Assembly (NCBI GenBank): GCA_023416695.1
Contig: JAEZGY010000067.1
Coordinates: 41,426 to 105,425, forward strand
DNA: 64,000 nt
Direction of reading: 5' to 3'
Source of the DNA: Bacillota bacterium
GTDB taxonomy: Bacteria; Bacillota; Clostridia; Lachnospirales; Lachnospiraceae
Made by a program: the position numbers and the translations under genes. The notes under the pieces are model-generated. The model was not told the origin of the DNA, searched no databases, and saw nothing but the letters and a program-made list of their open reading frames with translations. Shown piece after piece: positions 40,877 through 48,592 of the stretch; position 1 is the stretch's first letter, and every line of letters begins with the position of its first letter.

Positions 40877-41815
40877 ATGGCAAATACAATTGAGTATGCA
40901 AAACTATTCCAAACAGAATTAGACAAAATCGCCATCCAGGAAGCATTAACCGGATGGATGGATGCTAACGCAGGTCAGGTTAAGTATAGTGGTGGAAATG
41001 AAGTTAAGATTCCTAAATTATCTGTAGATGGCCTTGCAAATTACGGAAGAACTGGAAACGCAGGCTTTGTTGATGGAGACGTTAGTTTTTCCTACGAGAC
41101 AAAGACCATGACCCAGGATAGAGGTCGTAAGTTTGTTATTGATGCAAACGATGTAGACGAAACAGGCTTTGTGTTAACTGCATCCAACATTATGGGAGAG
41201 TTCCAGAGAACAAAGGTTATCCCTGAAATCGATGCATACAGATTATCTAAACTGGTTACAACTGCTATCGGTATCGCAAATGATGCAAATGTAGAATATG
41301 GTTATACTCCTGCCAACGCTACAGTAATTGCAAAAATCAAAGCTGGTATCAAACGTATCAGAGAAAATGGCTACAATGGTGAATTAGTAATTCATGCAAA
41401 CTACGACACTGTGACTGAGATCGAAATTGCAGCACTCGGAAAATTATCTAGTGTTACATTCTCTCAGGGCGGTATTAATACTCAGGTTCCTGTTATTGAT
41501 GGGTGCCCTGTTATTGCGACCCCTCAGAACAGAATGTACTCCGCAATTACTCTGTATGATGGTAAGTCTGAAGGTCAAAAGTCTGGTGGATATATTAAAG
41601 GAGCTACTGCACTGGATGTAAACTTTATCATCGTTCCTAGAACTACCCCTATCGCTGTATCTAAGCAGGATAACATGAGAATCTTTGATCCATCTACATA
41701 CCAGAGCGCTAATGCCTGGTCTATGGATTATCGAAGATACCATGATATCTGGGTTAAGGATAATCAGGCTGCCTCTGTGTATGCGAACATCAAGAGTGCT
41801 AAGCCATCTGCATAG
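40877..41815 (+). CDS. major capsid protein
   Basis: 312 aa. MANTIEYAKLFQTELDKIAI, EVKIPKLSVDGLANYGR and YRYHDIWVKDNQAASVYANI match capsid proteins of clostridial siphoviruses with HK97-like fold. Follows scaffold, strong ribosome site (GAAGGTATTAGAAT) and compact codon use, as expected for a highly expressed structural gene. Confidence 0.92.
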   Translation: MANTIEYAKLFQTELDKIAIQEALTGWMDANAGQVKYSGGNEVKIPKLSVDGLANYGRTGNAGFVDGDVSFSYETKTMTQDRGRKFVIDANDVDETGFVLTASNIMGEFQRTKVIPEIDAYRLSKLVTTAIGIANDANVEYGYTPANATVIAKIKAGIKRIRENGYNGELVIHANYDTVTEIEIAALGKLSSVTFSQGGINTQVPVIDGCPVIATPQNRMYSAITLYDGKSEGQKSGGYIKGATALDVNFIIVPRTTPIAVSKQDNMRIFDPSTYQSANAWSMDYRRYHDIWVKDNQAASVYANIKSAKPSA

Positions 41816-41826
41816 GAGGGAATTTT

Positions 41827-42036
41827 ATGTTATTGATAAGAGATAATGTGGAACGAATTGTGCCAGATCAGAAAATCGCTGAAAAGATGATTGCTGAGGA
41901 AGGTTACAAGGAAGTTCCAGAAAAGATTATTACCAAAGAGATTTCAGAAGAGGTTACTGAAGAAACTCCTGAGGAGGTTGCCGAAGAAGTTCCTGAAAAG
42001 AAAAAGGCTTCTAGTAAGTCAAAAGAATCAAAATGA
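41827..42036 (+). CDS. small head-region protein with acidic repeats
   Basis: 69 aa. MLLIRDNVERIVPDQKIAEK is common to small phage proteins after the capsid gene. It continues with EEVTEETPEEVAEEVPEKKK repeats and a basic Ser/Lys tail. Function unknown; could decorate the head or help connector assembly. Confidence 0.7.
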   Translation: MLLIRDNVERIVPDQKIAEKMIAEEGYKEVPEKIITKEISEEVTEETPEEVAEEVPEKKKASSKSKESK

Positions 42037-42087
42037 TCAGAGGGTGTCGAAAGGCACTCTCTTTTAATGTAAAGGAGAGTGTTGGTT

Positions 42088-42417
42088 ATGACACAGTTAG
42101 AAAAATTAAAGGCGCGTTTAGGTATTGCATTAAACGATACCTCAAAAGATATTCTTCTTAATCAGTTGTTAGAGGATGCAGAATCTGAAATGCTGGATTA
42201 CACCAACAGGACAGAGCTGAAACAATCTATGTTAGGAATCCAAAGAGACTTGGTAATTGTCTATTACAATCGTCTTGGTGATGAAGGAATTAATACCCGG
42301 TCAGAGGGTGGTGTAAGTGTATCTTACAGTACTGACATTCCTGACAGCATTAAGGCTCGATTAAACCAATACAGGCGGTTAAAGATTGTGGGGTTGGCCA
42401 ATGCGAATCAAGAATAA
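42088..42417 (+). CDS. head-tail connector (HK97 gp6-like)
   Basis: 109 aa from ATG at 42088. LEKLKARLGIALNDTSKDIL, LLEDAESEMLDYTNR and an adaptor-like C-terminus match the phage head-tail connector/adaptor family. Overlaps the next gene. Confidence 0.82.
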   Translation: MTQLEKLKARLGIALNDTSKDILLNQLLEDAESEMLDYTNRTELKQSMLGIQRDLVIVYYNRLGDEGINTRSEGGVSVSYSTDIPDSIKARLNQYRRLKIVGLANANQE

Positions 42418-42772
42418 GAAGGGCTATTATATTAAGCCAAGAATAGGCTCAAGTGATGGTGAAGGTGGCAAAGTTATTTCCTATGGTCCGCCTGTTGGAA
42501 TTGAAGCCAATATCTATCCTGCTTCTGGAAAGGTCCAAGCTGATGTATATGGCGAAAGGTTAGCCTATATCCTCAATATGCTTTATGACTGTCCGGTAAT
42601 TAAGACTTTTGTTGATGGAGTGCTCCATTATAAGTCACCAGATAACAAAATTGATATCTGTGAGGGATATGGGGTCTGTGTTTACGTTGCATCTGACAGT
42701 AATCCAGACTATAAGATAATATCCATTAAGCCTTATGGCCACCTTTTTATTGAACTGGAGAAGCTACTATGA
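42401..42772 (+). CDS. head closure / stopper-like protein
   Basis: 123 aa, ATG at 42401 inside the end of the adaptor gene. Beta-rich (PPVGIEANIYPASGKVQADV). Gene order adaptor-stopper-gp10-terminator identifies it by position; the motif evidence is modest. Confidence 0.7.
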   Translation: MRIKNKKGYYIKPRIGSSDGEGGKVISYGPPVGIEANIYPASGKVQADVYGERLAYILNMLYDCPVIKTFVDGVLHYKSPDNKIDICEGYGVCVYVASDSNPDYKIISIKPYGHLFIELEKLL

Positions 42773-43194
42773 AGATAAGAGGATTAGACAGTCTAATGGC
42801 TAAGCTTGATGCTCTTGGTGGTGATGCCAAGGCTACTCTTACAAGAGCTATAGATGATTGTGGGCAATTTGTTAAGGATGATGCTAGGCTGAGATGTCCT
42901 GAGGATACAGGTGATCTTAGACAATCCATTGACAAAGAAACTAAGGTATCTGGTGACAGGATTTCCTCTACTGTTGGAACTAGCATGGACTATGCGGGGT
43001 ATGTCGAATTAGGTACTGGTCAAAAAGGTGAAGCAACAAATACTAACCCCAATATAGATGCATCTTATCGTCAAGATTGGACAGGACAACCAGCTCAGCC
43101 TTATCTTTATCCGGCACTTAAGGATAATGAGGATCAACTAGCAGAGAAGATTAAGAAGGATCTAAAGAAAGACATAAGAAGGAGGACAATTTGA
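42769..43194 (+). CDS. HK97 gp10-family tail protein
   Basis: 141 aa. ATRAIDDCG-like helix, then VKDDARLRCPEDTGDLRQSI and TSMDYAGYVELGTG are HK97-gp10 signatures; PAQPYLYPAL precedes the C-terminal helix. Helps join head and tail. Stop overlaps the next ATG (TGATG). Confidence 0.88.
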   Translation: MKIRGLDSLMAKLDALGGDAKATLTRAIDDCGQFVKDDARLRCPEDTGDLRQSIDKETKVSGDRISSTVGTSMDYAGYVELGTGQKGEATNTNPNIDASYRQDWTGQPAQPYLYPALKDNEDQLAEKIKKDLKKDIRRRTI

Positions 43195-43535
43195 TGGTAA
43201 ATGTAAAACCAGCCGTGTATACGGCATTGTGCCAGGTAGATAATCTGGAAAATCATGTAACAGATGTATATCCAACAGATTGGTCCGACCTTCCTGCTGT
43301 ACAGTATACGCTGGAATCTAACAGGGAGCGCACAACCCTATTGGATGGTACAGAAGCCGATTCCTACATCCGTATCAGAATTGATGTATGGAATGATAGT
43401 TCTACATCCAACATATGTGCAAACGTAACTACTAAAATGAAATCGTTAGGCTATGTAAGGACTGACTATATGGACGTACCTGATCCAAGTGGATTGAAAC
43501 ATAGCTTAATGCGATTTGAAATAATCAAAGAATAG
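43194..43535 (+). CDS. tail terminator/completion protein
   Basis: 113 aa. VKPAVYTALCQVDNLENHVT and VQYTLESNRERTTLLDGTEA with a C-terminal GLKHSLMRFEI strand resemble DUF3168-type tail terminators. Ribosome site AAGGAGG; ATG at 43194. Confidence 0.78.
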   Translation: MVNVKPAVYTALCQVDNLENHVTDVYPTDWSDLPAVQYTLESNRERTTLLDGTEADSYIRIRIDVWNDSSTSNICANVTTKMKSLGYVRTDYMDVPDPSGLKHSLMRFEIIKE

Positions 43536-43548
43536 AGAGGATGATAAT

Positions 43549-43965
43549 ATGTTAGCAAACGGTACCAAGTTAGGGTATTCCACAACTGACGGAAATGGAG
43601 CTACCTACACGGACATTCCAGAACTTCAGACAGTACCAGATTTTGATGCAGACGCAGAAAAGGTTGAGAATACTGTTCTCAGCGCGTCTAATAAAACTTA
43701 CGAGAAGGGTATTTCAGACTACAAGGATTTGGAATATGGACTAAAGTACGAAAACACAAGTGCTACTTCTTCTTATCGTGTTTTAAGAGGACATGCTACT
43801 TCCAATACAAAATTGTATTGGAAACAGGTTTATCCAGATGGCACAGCGTTTACATTTGCTGGATATCCAAGCATTGGCACTACTGGTGGTAAGGTTAATG
43901 ACCTTATCAATACCAAGCTTAAGATTACTTTGGATTCTGATGTTGTAGTAACTGATCCAGCGTAA
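43549..43965 (+). CDS. major tail tube protein
   Basis: 138 aa. MLANGTKLGYSTTDGNG, PELQTVPDFDADAEKVENTV and a beta-rich body match siphovirus tail tube proteins. Followed by a terminator, as is usual for this abundant protein. Confidence 0.87.
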   Translation: MLANGTKLGYSTTDGNGATYTDIPELQTVPDFDADAEKVENTVLSASNKTYEKGISDYKDLEYGLKYENTSATSSYRVLRGHATSNTKLYWKQVYPDGTAFTFAGYPSIGTTGGKVNDLINTKLKITLDSDVVVTDPA

Positions 43966-43975
43966 ACAATTAACC

Positions 43976-44005
43976 AAGGCTCTCTACTTTAGAGGGCCTT
44001 TTCTT
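43976..44005 (+). terminator. terminator after the tail tube gene
   Basis: AAGGCTCTCT / AGAGGGCCTT, loop ACTTT, T run. Confidence 0.8.
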
Positions 44006-44024
44006 TATATCAAGGAGGAATTAT

Positions 44025-44360
44025 ATGAAACGACCTTTTTATGATTTTGTAGTTGGTGATAAGACTGTAAGTCTTAAGCTGACATCTACAGCAATGATAG
44101 GAATAGAAGCCAAAATTAATGGCAGCCTTGCTATGGCTATGGCAGAAGCTCCATCACTTACATTTATAGCATTAGTTATTGAAGCGGCTGCAAAAGAAAA
44201 ACAGCCAGACTTTACAATGAAAGATGCTCTTAATCTCATTGATGAATTCCTGGATGAAGAAGATCATGCGTTTATGGACCTTGTTAAGGTAAATAAACAG
44301 ATATTGGATACCTCAGGTTTTTTCAAGAAGCAGGCGAGCCAGACAGAGACAAGCAAGTAG
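44025..44360 (+). CDS. tail assembly chaperone, short form
   Basis: 111 aa. KTVSLKLTSTAMIGIEAKIN and DALNLIDEFLDEEDHAFMDL are typical of phage lambda gpG-like chaperones in Firmicutes. In its last tenth lies T-TTT-TTC, a -1 slippery site; slippage joins it to the next frame, giving the long G-T-like form. It stops normally at 44358-44360. Confidence 0.85.
   Translation: MKRPFYDFVVGDKTVSLKLTSTAMIGIEAKINGSLAMAMAEAPSLTFIALVIEAAAKEKQPDFTMKDALNLIDEFLDEEDHAFMDLVKVNKQILDTSGFFKKQASQTETSK
44318..44324 (+). promoter_or_regulatory. programmed -1 frameshift site (T TTT TTC)
   Basis: In the short-form frame the codons are GGT TTT TTC AAG. A -1 slip reads TTT TTT CAA GAA and the new frame is open through 44767 without a stop. 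This is the X-XXY-YYZ pattern used for tail chaperones. Confidence 0.85.
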
Positions 44361-44767
44361 GCAAAGGTGAGCCTAAGAAAATATACACTACAGTAACAGA
44401 AATGATTGAGGACTTGTATGATTCCGCAATAGTCCGAGGAATGGATCAAGAAGTGTTTTGGCATCTAACCCTTGGGGAGATACGAACTTACATAAAAACA
44501 AGAGATGACAATAGCGTAGCTGAATTTAAACAGCAATTATTGCTTCTAAATTTTGAGGCTGTCAGAACGGCAGAATATGTGTCCTGTATCTTTAGCAAGG
44601 ACAATAAGGTTGGAAGTTATTATGAAAAGTTCCCTGACTTGTTTAAGGAAGAAATACAAGCCCACATTGATAGTGAAATGGAAGCTAACATAGCAAGGGC
44701 TAAATCATTTGCAGAACATCACAATAGAGAATATTTAGATATGGAAGGTGGTGAAGAAGATGGCTGA
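44324..44767 (+). CDS. tail assembly chaperone, frameshift extension
   Basis: About 147 codons open from the slippery site; the first ATG is at 44402 and has no convincing ribosome site, so expression is likely only by frameshift. The sequence (LGEIRTYIKTRDDNSVAEFK, then LLLNFEAVRTAEYVSCIFSK) is helical, as in gpT-like extensions that bind the tape measure. The fused protein would be about 247 aa. Confidence 0.82.
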   Translation, partial: QEAGEPDRDKQVGKGEPKKIYTTVTEMIEDLYDSAIVRGMDQEVFWHLTLGEIRTYIKTRDDNSVAEFKQQLLLLNFEAVRTAEYVSCIFSKDNKVGSYYEKFPDLFKEEIQAHIDSEMEANIARAKSFAEHHNREYLDMEGGEEDG

Positions 44768-47700
44768 AACACTAGAACGGTTAGAGGTCGAGATTGATGC
44801 CGATATATCGGAATTAAAGCAAGGGCTTAATAAAGCAAAAAGCCAATTCGGTAGCTTCAGTAATGACATAAAAGGTTCTTCTAGCGGAATCACAAGTGCT
44901 TTGGGTGGCATTGGTAAAGCAGCTGTAGGTGCATTTGCAGTCAAGGAGATCGAGGAGTTTGGTAAAGAATGTGTAGACTTAGCTTCTGACTTGCAAGAAG
45001 TACAGAACGTGGTAGTTGTTACCTTCGGTGGAATGTCTGGACAAATTGATGCATTCGCAGATAATGCAGAAGATAGATTTGGATTAGCGGAAAAGTCCAC
45101 TAAACAATATACTGGTACGATGGGAGCTATGCTAAAGTCTAGTGGCTTAGCTACAGAAGCAGCACTTGAAATGTCTACTAACATGACAGCGTTAGCGGGT
45201 GATTTAGCATCTTTCTATAATCTTTCTACTGATGAGGCATTTACCAAGATTAGGGCTGGTATATCTGGTGAAACAGAACCACTTAAGCAATTAGGTATAA
45301 ATATGTCTGTGGCTAACATGGAAGCTTATGCTCTATCAGAGGGAATCACTAAATCTTACGACAGCATGACACAGGCAGAACAGACAATATTGAGATACAA
45401 TTACCTGATTGCTACAACCTCTGCTCAACAGGACGACTTTGCGCGTACATCAGAATCATGGGCGAATCAGACTAAGACTACAAAGATGCAATTTGACGAG
45501 TTGAAAGCTTCCATGGGTGAAGGCTTAATTGAACTGTTTACTCCTGCGCTTGGTGTAATCAATGAAGTTATTAAGGGAATTCAATGGATAACGAATGGCA
45601 TTAAGGGATTGCTTGGTTTTGGTGGTGATGATACCAGTGTGAATATTTCTACTACAGATGCAGATGTATCAGATGTGTCTGCAGATTTGGGTAATGCTGC
45701 TACAAACGCACAGGGTGTTGCTGATGGTCTTAACAACGCTACAAAGGCAGCATCTGCTTTAAAACGAACCGTAAGTGGATTTGATGAGGCGAATGTATTA
45801 AGTGATTCTGCATCTGGTCTTGCAGATACAGGTGCGTTAAAGGGTATTACCGATTCTATGGGTTCTATGAAAGATGCAATTAAAAGCGCTTATGATGGAC
45901 TCACTGATATGAATGACAAAGCTGGAGATGTCAACACTGCCTTTGGCAACATATCACTCAATGCAAGTCAAATAGATGGTACTGTCAAAATGCTTACAGC
46001 AGAAGATGGAAGCCTAGCAAAAATGGCTGAAATGTCAAAGAACGTGGATAACATGAAGTCGTTGGCAGACAACATCAACACTGCAAAGAAAACTATTGAA
46101 GGTTACAACTGGATGGTTAGTATGGGTGTGGAACTATCCAAGGAAGACGAGGCAACCTATAAGAAAGCAGTAGATGATTATTGTGCCAATGTTCAGAAAT
46201 ACGTTCAAGAACAGCAAAAAGCAGTGGGAATTGCAATAGAGCTGGTTTATGGTACTAATAGTCAAGAATACGAAGAAATGAACGGATTCTACAACAGAAT
46301 CCAAGGTCAACTGGCTTCATTGTCCCAGCAGATTAAGGAAAAGGTCAACAGTGCTTGGGAAGATGGAGTACTAGAGTTAGACGAAGCGCAAGAGATTCAG
46401 AATTTGATGGATCAGCAACAGCGCATCATTAACGCAATGAATGAAGCTGAGTTTACTGTGAAGTTCAACAAGATAAAGGTTGATGCTTCTGGTGCAGATC
46501 TGGACAGAGAATCATTCCTTGAATTAGAGAAACAGGCAAAAGAGCAGCTGGAACAGTATAGAAAAGGTACAGATGAAGCTATTACACAATATGAGATATA
46601 TCTGCAAACTAGGGTAAATCTAGGAGAAATAGACCAAGCGCAGATGGATAAAGAGTTGGAGCAATACAAAAAAGATGCGGAAATAGAACTGAGTAAACAT
46701 CAGGTTGGCTTTATTCAATTTGAAGTACAGGCGGCCATTAATCTTGTAAATAATGATTATGATTTTAGTGCATTAAAAATATCATTAGAAAACGGTATGA
46801 AAGAAGCATTTAGTCAAGAAGAATTAGACCAAATCCTAGCTTCTGGGTTTGAAGGCGAAAATATGTGGAAATCTACCATGAGTGCATTGTTCACTAGTTT
46901 ATCAAACGGAATCAGCAGTGCAGGGATGAATGAAGAGTCAAAGCAAGCAGTTAAACATATTTTGGATCAGCTTAAACCTCAGGAAAAAGAATGGAAAGAA
47001 TTAGCTCAACAATATAAGGAAAAGGGAGAAACCGTACCTGAATATATTAGCAACGGATTATCATCCATTAATCTTTTAAAGGCCATGACGGGCGATGTGG
47101 ACGCAATCTATTGGTTGATGGGTAATCAAATGAAGGGTACAGAGTATGCTAATACAATTAAAAAAGCAAAGGAAAGTGGCTTAGATGTACCAGAATCATT
47201 GTTGTCAGGGTTAAATGATCCAACTGCTAAGATTAACTTAGAAAATGGTGTTGATAATGCAATATTGAATCTTTCTAACAAGATAGAGACTAGTAATGAG
47301 CCATATAAAGCCGGAAAGACATCTGGTGAAAAGACGTATAAAGGCTATTTAGCAGGCGTTGGTACACAAAATCAAAATGACGCGGCAGCATTTGCAGAGG
47401 CTAGAGGTAAAGCTACTGCCGAGGCATATGGAAAAAAGAGTAATATTGACGCTGCTAAGAAGTCAGGTACAAATACAGGCAATGCTTTTAATAAAGGTGT
47501 GGGTGATGTAAATACCGCATCTATCGCGCAAAAAAAAGGTGAAGATGCAGCGAAGGCAATTGCTAGTGGTAGCACTACCTTAAACTCCAAGGCTAATCAA
47601 ACTAAATTAACTGTAGCTTCAAATGCTTATTGGGGGCTTGTTTCGTCTACAGCAATCAAAACATTGGATATTAAAGGTGGTAAGTCTGGTGTATTTATGA

Positions 47701-48194
47701 ATTATGGTGATTATACCGTAAAGGGCTATAATGATGCTTTGAATAGTAAGAGCAATAAAACTAACTCGCAAAGTGCAATATCAATGTGGGTTAGTAATAT
47801 TACTACTTGGTTTAAAAATATGCTTGGTATTCATAGTCCGTCTGATGTATTTGAGGGCTTTGCCGATAATACGAGCCTTGGGTTTAATAATCAGATACTT
47901 GCTAATATTCCAGATAGTAAAAAAGCCATGCAAAGATGGGGTTCTGATATTTCCCATTGGGGGAATGATTATCTCTCTAATGATTTTGGCAATGTAGCTA
48001 GTGCATCCATAAACGGTAACCTAACAACTGATATCACTGGTAGTATAGCTAATGCCGTTAAGACAGCAATGGATAGTCAAAAGAATACATTTTATGCGGT
48101 AGTGGATATCAATGGCGAAAAGCACGTTCAGAAGTTTGTAAAAACATACAATAAAATGCATGGTGGCAATCCAGACTTTGGATTCGCACTGTAG
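44760..48194 (+). CDS. tail tape measure protein
   Basis: 1144 aa, which predicts a tail of roughly 170 nm from the usual 1.5 A per residue. Begins AETLERLEVEIDADISELKQ; N-terminal GSSSGITSALGGIGKAAVGA, helical coiled regions, a Gly/Ala/Lys-rich repeat zone (about 860-960) and a C-terminal MLGIHSPSDVFEGF typical of tape measure proteins. ATG at 44760 (GAAGGTGGTG upstream). Confidence 0.94.
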   Translation: MAETLERLEVEIDADISELKQGLNKAKSQFGSFSNDIKGSSSGITSALGGIGKAAVGAFAVKEIEEFGKECVDLASDLQEVQNVVVVTFGGMSGQIDAFADNAEDRFGLAEKSTKQYTGTMGAMLKSSGLATEAALEMSTNMTALAGDLASFYNLSTDEAFTKIRAGISGETEPLKQLGINMSVANMEAYALSEGITKSYDSMTQAEQTILRYNYLIATTSAQQDDFARTSESWANQTKTTKMQFDELKASMGEGLIELFTPALGVINEVIKGIQWITNGIKGLLGFGGDDTSVNISTTDADVSDVSADLGNAATNAQGVADGLNNATKAASALKRTVSGFDEANVLSDSASGLADTGALKGITDSMGSMKDAIKSAYDGLTDMNDKAGDVNTAFGNISLNASQIDGTVKMLTAEDGSLAKMAEMSKNVDNMKSLADNINTAKKTIEGYNWMVSMGVELSKEDEATYKKAVDDYCANVQKYVQEQQKAVGIAIELVYGTNSQEYEEMNGFYNRIQGQLASLSQQIKEKVNSAWEDGVLELDEAQEIQNLMDQQQRIINAMNEAEFTVKFNKIKVDASGADLDRESFLELEKQAKEQLEQYRKGTDEAITQYEIYLQTRVNLGEIDQAQMDKELEQYKKDAEIELSKHQVGFIQFEVQAAINLVNNDYDFSALKISLENGMKEAFSQEELDQILASGFEGENMWKSTMSALFTSLSNGISSAGMNEESKQAVKHILDQLKPQEKEWKELAQQYKEKGETVPEYISNGLSSINLLKAMTGDVDAIYWLMGNQMKGTEYANTIKKAKESGLDVPESLLSGLNDPTAKINLENGVDNAILNLSNKIETSNEPYKAGKTSGEKTYKGYLAGVGTQNQNDAAAFAEARGKATAEAYGKKSNIDAAKKSGTNTGNAFNKGVGDVNTASIAQKKGEDAAKAIASGSTTLNSKANQTKLTVASNAYWGLVSSTAIKTLDIKGGKSGVFMNYGDYTVKGYNDALNSKSNKTNSQSAISMWVSNITTWFKNMLGIHSPSDVFEGFADNTSLGFNNQILANIPDSKKAMQRWGSDISHWGNDYLSNDFGNVASASINGNLTTDITGSIANAVKTAMDSQKNTFYAVVDINGEKHVQKFVKTYNKMHGGNPDFGFAL

Positions 48195-48205
48195 AAAGGA
48201 GTCTT

Positions 48206-48577
48206 ATGGCAACTATAACTGATTATTTTTGGATTAATGGAGTGCTTGTTAAGGCTCCTTTTAAAATTAATATCACAAAGAATAAGCTTTGGAGTGAGGG
48301 TTCAGGCAGAAGTCTTACAGGAAAGTGGTTGGGATCTATAAAGGCACGAAAATACAAGTTAGAAGTAGCCTGGAGGCAGCTCTCTGATGCGGAAGCAAAA
48401 ACCATTTCTAATGTAATCGATGCAGACGATTTCTTCCCAGTCAAGTTTTGGGATCCAGATACTAATGATTACAAAACTATAACTTGCTATTCTAGTGATC
48501 CGGATTTCGATGTATACAGCTACAATGAAAAGTATAAGACATATAAAGGCATCAATTGTTCCTTTGTAGAACAGTAA
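48206..48577 (+). CDS. tail protein (DUF6711-like)
   Basis: 123 aa. ITDYFWINGVLVKAPFKINI, GKWLGSIKARKYKLEVAWRQL and DADDFFPVKFWDPDTNDYKT mark a small conserved tail-tip protein always between tape measure and fibre genes. Specific role not known. Confidence 0.78.
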   Translation: MATITDYFWINGVLVKAPFKINITKNKLWSEGSGRSLTGKWLGSIKARKYKLEVAWRQLSDAEAKTISNVIDADDFFPVKFWDPDTNDYKTITCYSSDPDFDVYSYNEKYKTYKGINCSFVEQ

Positions 48578-48592
48578 GGCGGTGATAAATAA

